12,683 nt of DNA from a bacterium. GTDB taxonomy: Bacteria; Spirochaetota; JAHITG01. Made by a program: the position numbers and the translations under genes. The DNA is taken from assembly GCA_028711675.1 (NCBI GenBank), contig JAQTRT010000064.1, forward strand, positions 1 through 12,683. Reading direction: 5' to 3'. Of this stretch, positions 7,056-12,683 are shown piece after piece. The notes beneath the pieces are model-generated. The model did no database searches. It worked only from the letters and a program-made list of their open reading frames with translations, and was not told the DNA's origin. How positions within the stretch are numbered: the first letter of the stretch is position 1; each line of letters begins with the position of its first letter.

Positions 7056-7076
7056 CACCGGGTCTAAAGCCCCGGT
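7056..7076 (-). repeat. Degenerate inverted REP partner of B
   Basis: On the minus strand this reads ACCGGGG-CTTTAG-ACCCGGTG, a palindrome with the family's CTTTAG-type apex. It faces unit B across 15 bases, giving a REPIN-like pair. The head tetranucleotide is lost. Confidence 0.5.
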
Positions 7077-7110
7077 TTTGCCAATAACCATGAATCATGG
7101 ACTAAGATCA

Positions 7111-7192
7111 GCGGAGATGGCGGAACTGGCAGACGCGCCAGCCTTAGGAGCTGGTAGAGAAATCTATGAGGGTTCAACTCCCTCTCTCCGCA
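7111..7192 (+). tRNA. tRNA-Leu (anticodon UAG)
   Basis: Class II tRNA of 82 bases with a long variable arm. The acceptor stem is GCGGAGA (7111-7117) with TCTCCGC (7185-7191), discriminator A7192. The anticodon stem CCAGC/GCTGG encloses the loop CTTAGGA with anticodon TAG at 7145-7147, which reads CUA and other CUN leucine codons. The T arm is GAGGG-TTCAACT-CCCTC. CCA is not encoded. It is a single tRNA, flanked on both sides by REP-like palindromes. Confidence 0.95.
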
Positions 7193-7249
7193 TATATAGT
7201 AACTTAGTTATTGGTTAGTTGGTATTTTGGATAAAGTAATTTGGATTAC

Positions 7250-7276
7250 GTAGCGGCGTACCTTCAGGTGCGCCGG
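7250..7276 (+). repeat. REP-like palindrome C (GTAG head), identical to A
   Basis: Identical to the unit at 6922-6948 over its full length plus one flanking base on each side. The surrounding sequence is unrelated, as expected for a mobile or dispersed short repeat rather than a duplication of the whole region. Confidence 0.75.
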
Positions 7277-7341
7277 TCAGCGGGGATCTGCGATTAATAG
7301 TTCTTACCATGCAGGCATAAAAACGCCAAGGGATTTGTATT

Positions 7342-7367
7342 GTAGCGGCAGGTCTTTAGACCTGCCG
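7342..7367 (+). repeat. REP-like palindrome D (GTAG head)
   Basis: GTAG followed by a perfect stem CGGCAGGTCT/AGACCTGCCG with a TT loop. The apex is TCTTTAGA, a variant of the CCTTCAGG apex in units A to C. Confidence 0.75.
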
Positions 7368-7379
7368 ATTGCGATCGAT

Positions 7380-7405
7380 CACCGCACCTGAAGATACGGT
7401 GCTGC
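7380..7405 (-). repeat. Inverted REP partner of D (GCAG head)
   Basis: On the minus strand this reads GCAG followed by a CACCGTATCT/AGGTGCGGTG-like stem with apex TCTTCAGG. It faces unit D across 12 bases, so the pair resembles a REPIN that could fold as one longer hairpin. Confidence 0.6.
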
Positions 7406-7551
7406 GGAAATACAATAATCGCCGGTTATCCTCCATTAATCCCCCCCCTGTCCACACCCGTTTTTTATATATAGAATACCTCTTTTTTCACTACAGGTTT
7501 TTTTCAGGATATCGATACTTTCAATAGAGTAAAGAAAAAGAGGTGATTACC

Positions 7552-7821
7552 ATGCGGGTGGATATGAATACCATAACACCGAATGTCAGAGATTTGCCGG
7601 TGAGCCTGAAGCTCCAGCGCCATAACAAGTATGATCTGCCTCTGGACGGCAGCAACGGTTATATCATCAATCCGAAGAAATTCGAGAACGAAGCCGGCCG
7701 GGTCGAGATCAATGTCGAAGAGATCAAAGCTCTGCTGCTGATGATGCTGAAAGGGAATCCCAAGCTGATCTCCCAGCTCGTCAAGACAGATGACAGCAAA
7801 TTCGTGAATACAGTGGCCTGA
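7552..7821 (+). CDS. Small protein of unknown function (89 residues)
   Basis: I do not recognise this protein. AAGAGGTG lies six bases before ATG 7552, a strong ribosome site that argues for this start over the GTG at 7543, which is part of that site. There is no signal peptide, membrane segment or cysteine, so it is probably cytoplasmic. Residues 1-50 are rich in Asn, Pro and Asp (ITPNVRDLPVSLKLQ, DLPLDGSNGYIINPKKF). Residues about 52-78 look like an amphipathic helix (INVEEIKALLLMMLKGNPKL). Codon use resembles the strongly coding neighbours such as hisS, which supports a real gene. It stands alone, with tRNA and REP units upstream and an 8-base-arm inverted repeat just after the stop. The good ribosome site and isolated position suggest an independently expressed small protein. 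Confidence 0.65.
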   Translation: MRVDMNTITPNVRDLPVSLKLQRHNKYDLPLDGSNGYIINPKKFENEAGRVEINVEEIKALLLMMLKGNPKLISQLVKTDDSKFVNTVA

Positions 7822-7854
7822 ACAGGGACTTTAAAGGCGGGAAACGGTCCCTGT
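7822..7854 (+). terminator. Stem-loop directly after the 89-residue gene
   Basis: ACAGGGAC (7822-7829) and GTCCCTGT (7847-7854) form perfect 8-base arms around a 17-base loop, beginning at the base after the stop codon. No T-run follows, so it is not a canonical intrinsic terminator. It could protect the 3' end or end transcription weakly. Confidence 0.4.
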
Positions 7855-7887
7855 CCTCAGGATATCTTGTCTGCAAATAGAATAAAA

Positions 7888-7912
7888 GCAGCAACAGGTC
7901 TTCAGACCTGTT
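7888..7912 (+). repeat. REP-like palindrome E (GCAG head)
   Basis: GCAGC followed by stem AACAGGTCT/AGACCTGTT with apex TCTTCAGA. It is the same architecture as units A to D, with GCAG in place of GTAG. Confidence 0.6.
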
Positions 7913-7921
7913 ATCTTCTAT

Positions 7922-8017
7922 AATTAACACAAATTAACACAGCTATAAGTCTTTATTAACCTTTACTGCTTTTTTAACCTTTATCGCATTTTTTTGGTGC
8001 CTTAGTGCCTTTGCGGC
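7922..8017 (+). repeat. Composite of short direct repeats upstream of hisS
   Basis: AATTAACACA occurs twice in tandem (7922-7941). Then follow TTAACCTTTA-like units (7952-7985) and a TTTGGTGCCTTAGTGCCTTTGCGGC stretch (7993-8017, split here as TTTGGTGCCTTA and GTGCCTTTGCGGC). The order of CCTTT units followed by GTGCCTTTG matches 960-1051. No gene lies between the 89-residue gene and hisS. Confidence 0.55.
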
Positions 8018-8074
8018 GAAAAAAAATAATTGAAATAATAATAATAATCAATAATATGGACATGAGGTTGTTTT

Positions 8075-9334
8075 ATGCCTGTTATTAAAGGTACAAAAGA
8101 TATTTTCAGCCGGGAAATGGAGCTTTTCGACCATTTGTACGGAATGGTGGACCGGGCCTTTTACCTCTCCGGATATGAAAAGATAGAAGCGCCTGTCATG
8201 GAATACACGGAGCTCTTCAGCCGCAGTATCGGCGATTTCACGGATATTGTCCAGAAAGAAATGTTCACGTTCCTGGACAGGAAAGGCCGGAGCATCACCC
8301 TGCGTCCCGAAGGCACGGCCGGCGTGATCAGGGCTTATATCGACAATAATTTCAGCTTCAACCCGGGCATCACTAAGCTGTATTATTACGGCCCCATGTT
8401 CAGGGCCGAGAATCCGCAGAAAGGCCGGTTGAGGGAGTTCCACCAGTTCGGGTGCGAAGCCATCGGTTCCCTGAATCCCCTGCTGGATGTTGAGGTCATA
8501 AAGATCAACATGGACCTGCTGGATGAACTGGGATTGAAAAATATCAGCCTGGAGATCAACAGCGTGGGATGCAGGACCTGCCGGAAGGATTATACGGATA
8601 AGTTAAGGATATTCCTGAACGAGAATAAAGCTCATCTGTGCGAGAACTGCGTGACCCGTGCTGAGAAAAATCCCATGCGGGTCTTTGACTGCAAGAACGA
8701 GGCCTGCCAGAAGGTCTTTGAGAACGCCCTGTTCCTGACAGACCACCTCTGCCCCGAATGCCTGGAACACTTCAATAAGGTTAAATATTACCTGGACCTG
8801 AACAAGATTCCTTATCAGATCAATAAAAGGCTTGTCAGGGGCTTTGATTACTATACAAAGACCGTATTTGAGATAAAATCTGGTGTACTGGGGAGCCAGA
8901 ACGCGGTCCTGGGCGGCGGACGGTATGATTACCTGATCGAACTCCTGGGCGGCAAGCCGGCTCCGGCAGTGGGCGCAGCAGCTGGCATGGAAAGGATCCT
9001 GATGGCCATGACAGAGCAGAACATCCAAATGGAGGGTATGAAGAAAAAGAGCGTTTTCATCGGTACTGCGGGAAAAATAGACGAGGAATTGGTCATCCGG
9101 TTGTTTGCCCTGCTCCATAAGAACAATATAAGGACATTCTATTCCTATAATGAAAAGAGCCTCAAGGCCCAGTTCAAGGAAGCTGACAAGATTGGGTGCG
9201 ATCTCATGGTCATTCTGGGGGAAGAGGAACTGAAGAACAATAAAGTGGTCCTGCGCGATTTGAAGAAAGGGGAGCAGAAAGAAATCGCGCTGGATCAGCT
9301 CATGGACCGGCCTCTGGATATACTGCCTGAATAG
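8075..9334 (+). CDS. hisS: Histidyl-tRNA synthetase
   Basis: Charges tRNA-His in the cytoplasm; class II aminoacyl-tRNA synthetase of normal length (419 residues). The N-terminus IKGTKDIFSRE is typical. Motif 2 is ITLRPEGTAGVIRAY (74-88) with the arginine of YYYGPMFRAENPQKGR downstream. The histidine-binding signature LVRGFDYYT is at 253-261, GGGRYDYL follows at 280-287, and motif 3 is GAAAGMERIL (300-309). Residues 161-230 contain cysteines in pairs (C166/C169, C189/C192, C206/C211, C226/C229), a pattern common in bacterial forms. Residues about 325-419 form the anticodon-binding domain. The ribosome site TGAGG precedes ATG 8075. The stop is TAG, showing that TAG ends at least one essential gene here. 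No other translation gene except the tRNA-Leu is close by. Confidence 0.97.
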   Translation: MPVIKGTKDIFSREMELFDHLYGMVDRAFYLSGYEKIEAPVMEYTELFSRSIGDFTDIVQKEMFTFLDRKGRSITLRPEGTAGVIRAYIDNNFSFNPGITKLYYYGPMFRAENPQKGRLREFHQFGCEAIGSLNPLLDVEVIKINMDLLDELGLKNISLEINSVGCRTCRKDYTDKLRIFLNENKAHLCENCVTRAEKNPMRVFDCKNEACQKVFENALFLTDHLCPECLEHFNKVKYYLDLNKIPYQINKRLVRGFDYYTKTVFEIKSGVLGSQNAVLGGGRYDYLIELLGGKPAPAVGAAAGMERILMAMTEQNIQMEGMKKKSVFIGTAGKIDEELVIRLFALLHKNNIRTFYSYNEKSLKAQFKEADKIGCDLMVILGEEELKNNKVVLRDLKKGEQKEIALDQLMDRPLDILPE

Positions 9335-9366
9335 AAGTTTTTATCCTGGATGTTTATTTTTTAAAC

Positions 9367-9396
9367 TTGAAAAATAAAAATTTCAGGGTATATTAT
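9367..9396 (+). promoter_or_regulatory. Candidate promoter of the envelope operon
   Basis: TTGAAA (9367-9372) is followed by TATATT at 9389-9394 (16-base spacer) or TATTAT at 9391-9396 (18-base spacer). Transcription would start about 75 bases before the first small gene. The surroundings are very AT-rich, so chance matches are possible. Confidence 0.45.
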
Positions 9397-9476
9397 ATCT
9401 AAATCATTAAAATCATTAAAAACAGTTTTTTGCATTACTACCGTTATTCAATACATCATGGAGGGAATCCGGAGCT

Positions 9477-9548
9477 ATGAGGCGGGAAGTGATCATCACT
9501 ATCTTGTTCTTCCTGTTCATTATATGGAATAATGTGGGAATATTATGA
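9477..9548 (+). CDS. Small hydrophobic membrane peptide (23 residues), overlapping the next gene
   Basis: A short gene encoding MRREVIITILFFLFIIW plus six more residues: two arginines at the N-terminus and then one hydrophobic segment, as expected for a single-pass inner-membrane peptide with the N-terminus inside. CATGGAGGG lies 11 bases upstream and CCGGAG two bases before the ATG. The stop TGA overlaps the start of the LolA-like gene in ATGA (9545-9548), which suggests translational coupling. It could be a real small membrane protein of the operon or a leader peptide that sets translation of the next gene. It is too short for homology-based recognition, so the call rests on position, overlap and composition. 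Confidence 0.45.
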   Translation: MRREVIITILFFLFIIWNNVGIL

Positions 9549-10264
9549 ATCGTATCAGGCCGCAATTTTTTTATCTGGCTTTTATAATGCTTTTCCAAGG
9601 TCCGCTCTTTGCGGAGGAATTCACTGTTAATACAATATTTGAAAAATTAAAGGTTAATGACGGAAAGGTGCAGGCCATTTCCGCGGATATGGAAATCACT
9701 CTTTCAGGCGGGGGAATGAAAGGTATCCGGCAGATTGCCAAATATTTCTATAAATCTCCTGACAAGGCAAAGGTTGATATCCTGACTCCCATAAAAAATA
9801 TTATGGTAATGAAGGGAAATGAGACTTATATTAAAACTGCCAATTCAGGAAAGTATGTCAGGGCAAACAGTTCTGATTCCGCGGGCAGCGGGGCCAATAA
9901 TGACCTGTTCCAGTATAAATATCTCCAGCAGTTTGATTTGGAGATAGATTCAGCCAGGAGTAAGCCTGATGATGATATGTATTTTATCATTGGTTATAAA
10001 ACGGATGGGGAGAATAAAGTAAAATACATTGATTTTATATTTGATGATGAGAAAGGAGTTGTGGCGCAATATGCGATTGCCGGGAGCAGCAGTTTCCCGG
10101 CTATGGAATTGGTGCAGGAGTACAGTGCAATATCGGGATGTCTGATACCGGTCAAAGCAACAGCTAAGATGAACCTGCCTTCAGGAAGCTATACAAGTGT
10201 GGTGAGCCTGAAGAACGTGAAAGTAAACAATAATCTGGGTGATGAAATATTTAATGTAAAATGA
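9545..10264 (+). CDS. LolA-like outer-membrane lipoprotein carrier/sorting family protein
   Basis: A 239-residue exported protein with signal peptide (cleavage near LFAEE, residues 22-25). The mature part follows the LolA-like plan: an N-terminal helix (TVNTIFEKLKVNDGKVQAIS), then strands with SADMEITL, QIAKYFYKSPDKAKVDI and NIMVMKGNETYIKTANSGKYV. Later come FIIGYKTDGENKVKYIDFIFDDEKG and a final strand pair ending ISGCLIPVKATAKM. Family members carry lipoproteins or other lipids across the periplasm to the outer membrane. This one is likely a paralogue dedicated to its operon rather than the housekeeping LolA, because no lolCDE genes are near; that is inference. Its start overlaps the stop of the upstream membrane peptide. 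An NHL-repeat protein follows after 85 bases. Confidence 0.7.
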   Translation: MNRIRPQFFYLAFIMLFQGPLFAEEFTVNTIFEKLKVNDGKVQAISADMEITLSGGGMKGIRQIAKYFYKSPDKAKVDILTPIKNIMVMKGNETYIKTANSGKYVRANSSDSAGSGANNDLFQYKYLQQFDLEIDSARSKPDDDMYFIIGYKTDGENKVKYIDFIFDDEKGVVAQYAIAGSSSFPAMELVQEYSAISGCLIPVKATAKMNLPSGSYTSVVSLKNVKVNNNLGDEIFNVK

Positions 10265-10279
10265 CAGCCACAAAGGCAC
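10265..10279 (+). repeat. CAGCCACAAAGGCAC repeat, copy 2
   Basis: Begins at the first base after the LolA-like stop codon. It is identical, relative to the direction of transcription, to the copy six bases after the pullulanase stop (1037-1051, minus strand). Confidence 0.65.
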
Positions 10280-10303
10280 AAAAACGATCGTTAAATTATA
10301 AAA

Positions 10304-10329
10304 GCAGCGACACACCTTCAGGTATGTTG
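10304..10329 (+). repeat. REP-like palindrome F (GCAG head)
   Basis: GCAG followed by stem CGACACACCT/AGGTATGTTG (one mismatch, one wobble) with apex CCTTCAGG. It lies in the gap between the LolA-like and NHL genes, so it would be within the operon transcript. Confidence 0.55.
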
Positions 10330-10349
10330 ATCTGTAAGAGGTAATAATT

Positions 10350-11348
10350 ATGCGGAATTTATTAATGAGTTTATTATCCGGTTTATTGTTTGTTTCAAAT
10401 TTATTTTGCCAGGGGATGAACAATCAGACAGTGATAACAGAAGAATATGTGCCAAAGGTGATTATAGAAGGGAAATGGGGGACGAATGCAGGAGAATTTG
10501 GAAGGGATATGAAAAATCCTATTGAGGATGTAGAAAAAGTACCTGATAGCCTGGCTGTGGACAGTAAGGGGAATATTTATATCCTGGATGCAGTCAATAA
10601 CCGGATACAAAAGTTTAATAATGAAGGGAAGTATATATTGAGCTTGCCTGTGGACAGCTGGCGCGGAGAAGTACGGGAAGGGATGAGCAGACCGGTGAAT
10701 GGAGTTTATAAACCGTGTATTGATCCGACAGAAGCTGAGGGAATAAACATTGCTATGGATGATGATGACAACTTGTATTATTATGGCCGGAAAAAAAGTA
10801 AAGAAGCGATCCGGAAATATGTGAATGACAAGCCGGTGAAGAAATGGGAAGTGAAGCTGGATCATGAAAAACTGAGGAAGGATAAGAAGATAGAGGTGAA
10901 GGATGAAAAGGGGCGGGCCGTAGGGGATATCGTGAGTGATTACCAGGGCGGCACAAGATTTGAGCCAATAAAAAATTATGAGGTGGAGAAGAAGAAACTT
11001 GGCAAGGATACAGAGAGGGTGACAATAAAATTTATGGATGGGGGGAGGATGGAGAAGGAAGTGAAGGCGCATAGGGAATTAAAAGATACAGATCTTCTAA
11101 GCCAGACTAGCTTAAAAATATTAAATAAAAAAAATGAAGTTATATTCTCTAAACCGCGTATTTTTAATAAAAAAACATTAAAATGGGAGGGTGAACATTT
11201 TTCTTATGTATACGATCTTAATGGTAATTTAAAATCAGTTTTAAAAGGGGAACCGCCTTTCCATAATGACGGAAATGATTATGATATTACTATCAATCAA
11301 TCAGGTCTTATAATAAAGAGGATAGAAAAGCAACAAATTAATAAATGA
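10350..11348 (+). CDS. Exported NHL-repeat-like protein
   Basis: A 332-residue protein with a hydrophobic signal (residues 1-19; C20 follows Phe, so a lipobox is doubtful). Residues about 36-50 (VIIEGKWGTNAGEFG) and 64-100 (VPDSLAVDSKGNIYILDAVNNRIQKF) match the NHL beta-propeller repeat. A weaker unit is at 131-168 (GINIAMDDDDNLYYY) and another at 287-300 (YVYDLNGNLKSVLKG). Residues 165-245 are very rich in Lys and Glu, an unusual charged insertion between repeats. Too few repeats are visible for a full propeller, so blades may be degenerate. AAGAGGTAATAATT precedes the ATG. The stop codon overlaps the start of the peptidase gene as ATGA, arguing for a common transcript. No catalytic residues are recognisable; a binding or scaffold role is inference. 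Confidence 0.65.
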   Translation: MRNLLMSLLSGLLFVSNLFCQGMNNQTVITEEYVPKVIIEGKWGTNAGEFGRDMKNPIEDVEKVPDSLAVDSKGNIYILDAVNNRIQKFNNEGKYILSLPVDSWRGEVREGMSRPVNGVYKPCIDPTEAEGINIAMDDDDNLYYYGRKKSKEAIRKYVNDKPVKKWEVKLDHEKLRKDKKIEVKDEKGRAVGDIVSDYQGGTRFEPIKNYEVEKKKLGKDTERVTIKFMDGGRMEKEVKAHRELKDTDLLSQTSLKILNKKNEVIFSKPRIFNKKTLKWEGEHFSYVYDLNGNLKSVLKGEPPFHNDGNDYDITINQSGLIIKRIEKQQINK

Positions 11349-12683
11349 AAAGAATTTTAATTATATTATTTACTTTTTTAATGCCGCTTTTTTTTCAAAA
11401 CTTACATGCAAAAAATCGAAATTATATTATTGATGAAGCTAATAAATATAGGGATTATGGACCTTGGAGCCCTACAGAGAAGAATATTATAGATGATCAA
11501 ATTCATAATGAAGGTTCTTCTTCTGATCCAATTTCTGGTAAGGATCAAATTGATGATAGAATGTGGGCAAGGGATAAAAATAATAGATGGTATAAATCTA
11601 CTGATAACTGGCCATATGAAGTTGGTGTTGAAGTCCGCGGCGAAGCCTATGCATGGGGGGGCTGGGGAAATGATATTGTCTGGGGAGATGATACTACCGA
11701 ATTATTTTTAGAGCGGTTAAATGAACAACCACCTGAGAGATTCATTGCAGGCGCAAGGCAAGAGGATGTTCAGGAAAAAGTGAATGGCCAATGGCAAAAC
11801 CAGGTAAATTGCGGAATACCTGAAGGATATAAAGGATATACAGGTATTGATTGTTCGGGATTTATATCAAGAGTAATAAAACCGGAAGGTGGTTTCAGGT
11901 ATACAACAGCAGGGTTGACTAATTACTGCGTTAGAGTACCTTTAGATGAATTAAGGCCAGGGGATCTGTTCAATAATCCGGCTGCTCATGTGATCATGTT
12001 TTTAGACTGGATAACAACATTAAAAAAAGCAAAAATTATCCATTCAGCTGCAAAAAGTTTTGCTGATGGGACTCATATGAGACGAGTGATTAGCGATTCA
12101 GCGAATGTGGTCATCGAAGATGGAAAAGTATTTTTAATCCATTCTACAGGATATAAAGATCCATTTATACCAATGACACTGTTCCCGTATTTTACGAGTT
12201 TTTACCCTTCGAAAAATCTGGTCGTTCAGAGTAATAATCCAATTATTCAGTTACAGATTAAATCAGGTACATCGATAATACTAAATTCAATTAAATTAAA
12301 AGTAAATGGAAATGAAGTCACTCCCAAACTTTCATATAAAACATTAAATATAATCAATATAAGTTATAATCCTTCTTCCGGCCTTCCTCTTGGTAATAAT
12401 TCGATCTCTGTTTCAGCATGTAATGAGCTGGGTCTGGTTGATTCAGTGGAATATGATTTTACCATTGATACAGTCCCTGCTTTTGCTGAATATATTAATA
12501 TCAAACAGGACAATAGAATTATATATCAAAGTTACTGGCAGCCTGATACTGCTGGTACACGGCGTCTGATGATCTATACTGAAAAAGGTATTAATTCTGA
12601 AAAGGATGCCAGGATACAGATTAATTTTAATAAGGAAATTGATCCTGAACCGAAAAAGCCAAAAATATGTATAAAAAATATTT
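11345..12683 (+). CDS. NlpC/P60-family cysteine peptidase with Ig-like C-terminal region (incomplete at window edge)
   Basis: An open frame of 446 codons that runs off the window. Residues 1-22 form a signal peptide (ending NLHA). The peptidase domain spans about 92-240. VRGEAYAWGGWG (97-108) corresponds to the usual YxWGG entrance, GIDCSGF places the nucleophile at C170, and LRPGDLFNNPAAHVIMF gives the catalytic H215. IIHSAA with H233 is the third polar position. Such enzymes usually cut peptide bonds in peptidoglycan stems. From about 286 to 375 a beta-rich module (SIKLKVNGNEV ... NISYNPSSGLPLGNNSISVSACNELG) resembles bacterial Ig-like domains. Residues after 375 are not recognised. The start overlaps the NHL gene's stop in ATGA, so the two are probably co-translated. 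The gene is clearly more AT-rich than hisS or the propeller gene. Confidence 0.85.
   Translation, partial: MKRILIILFTFLMPLFFQNLHAKNRNYIIDEANKYRDYGPWSPTEKNIIDDQIHNEGSSSDPISGKDQIDDRMWARDKNNRWYKSTDNWPYEVGVEVRGEAYAWGGWGNDIVWGDDTTELFLERLNEQPPERFIAGARQEDVQEKVNGQWQNQVNCGIPEGYKGYTGIDCSGFISRVIKPEGGFRYTTAGLTNYCVRVPLDELRPGDLFNNPAAHVIMFLDWITTLKKAKIIHSAAKSFADGTHMRRVISDSANVVIEDGKVFLIHSTGYKDPFIPMTLFPYFTSFYPSKNLVVQSNNPIIQLQIKSGTSIILNSIKLKVNGNEVTPKLSYKTLNIINISYNPSSGLPLGNNSISVSACNELGLVDSVEYDFTIDTVPAFAEYINIKQDNRIIYQSYWQPDTAGTRRLMIYTEKGINSEKDARIQINFNKEIDPEPKKPKICIKNI

Larger units (their letters stand above)
6890..7110. other. Gene-free stretch with REP-like palindromes
   Basis: Between the FecR lipoprotein gene and the tRNA I see no gene. 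It holds one REP unit (6922-6948), an imperfect hairpin abutting a second REP unit (6994-7040), an inverted partner (7056-7076), and a CCATGA-A-TCATGG palindrome (7088-7100) ten bases before the tRNA. Confidence 0.6.
7193..7551. other. Gene-free stretch with REP-like palindromes
   Basis: No gene is visible between the tRNA and the 89-residue gene. It contains REP unit C, the inverted pair D/D', an eight-base C run (7441-7448) and an AT-rich patch TTTTTTATATATAG near 7461-7474. A promoter for the following small gene must lie here, but I cannot assign a convincing -35/-10 pair. Confidence 0.55.

Noticed and set aside
7111..7192. tRNA with anticodon TAG as a possible suppressor of the amber codon in the amidase
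   Set aside because: The anticodon UAG pairs with CUA-type leucine codons, not with the stop codon UAG, whose suppressor needs CUA. The tRNA body is an ordinary leucine tRNA.
6921..7405. CRISPR array
   Set aside because: The repeats are palindromic, differ in stem sequence and orientation, are spaced irregularly, and no cas gene is present.
8030..8057. TTGAAA-N16-TAATAT as a promoter for hisS
   Set aside because: The -10 match is weak in an AAT-repeat stretch, and the implied start would cut into the ribosome binding site.
9332..9334. General reassignment of TAG to a sense codon
   Set aside because: hisS ends with TAG at its normal length, and the other complete genes use TAA or TGA with no internal TAG. 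One interrupted gene does not support a changed code.
9349..9380. Intrinsic terminator after hisS
   Set aside because: The only inverted repeat (TTATTTTT/AAAAATAA) is pure AT with no GC-rich stem, so it is not convincing.
9458..9532. Alternative short frame starting at ATG 9458 (24 residues)
   Set aside because: It has no good ribosome site, a mixed polar composition and no overlap with the next start. The frame at 9477 fits a membrane peptide and the ATGA coupling much better.

Overview
The window looks like chromosomal DNA of a diderm (outer-membrane) bacterium. Almost every protein gene starts with a signal peptide, one encodes a lipoprotein, and one encodes a LolA-like protein. Most genes have a good Shine-Dalgarno sequence, and codon use is mixed, with intermediate GC. 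A FecR-type lipoprotein, NHL and PQQ-like beta-propellers and a FlgD-like Ig C-terminus together recall spirochaetes or related uncultured phyla. That placement is inference only. No phage, plasmid, CRISPR or transposase gene is visible.

Layout. Positions 1-800 (minus) hold a peptidoglycan amidase gene whose Amidase_3 domain is cut by an in-frame TAG at 54-56; the missing motif continues in the same frame to the window edge. Positions 1058-3544 (minus) encode a secreted type I pullulanase. A divergent intergenic region (3545-3756) with an inverted repeat, A-tracts and a candidate promoter leads into a plus-strand run: an eight-repeat PQQ-like propeller protein with two duplicated EF-hand-like modules and a FlgD-like tail (3757-5886), then a FecR-domain lipoprotein with a coiled-coil tail (5957-6889) behind its own strong promoter.

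Positions 6890-8074 are a gene-poor stretch. It holds one tRNA-Leu (UAG anticodon), an 89-residue protein I do not recognise, and a cluster of REP-like palindromes with a GTAG or GCAG head and a conserved YCTTYAGR apex, some in inverted REPIN-like pairs. At least two other short repeat families are scattered in the intergenic DNA. hisS (8075-9334) is the only housekeeping protein gene.

From about 9360 to the end the DNA becomes more AT-rich and contains a tightly packed set of exported proteins: a 23-residue membrane peptide (9477-9548) overlapping by ATGA a LolA-like protein (9545-10264), an NHL-repeat protein (10350-11348), and, again through ATGA, an NlpC/P60 cysteine peptidase with an Ig-like tail (11345 to the edge, incomplete). 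This looks like one cell-envelope operon and is the best candidate for something new. The other items most worth checking are the amber-interrupted amidase and the REP family, which has no visible transposase.
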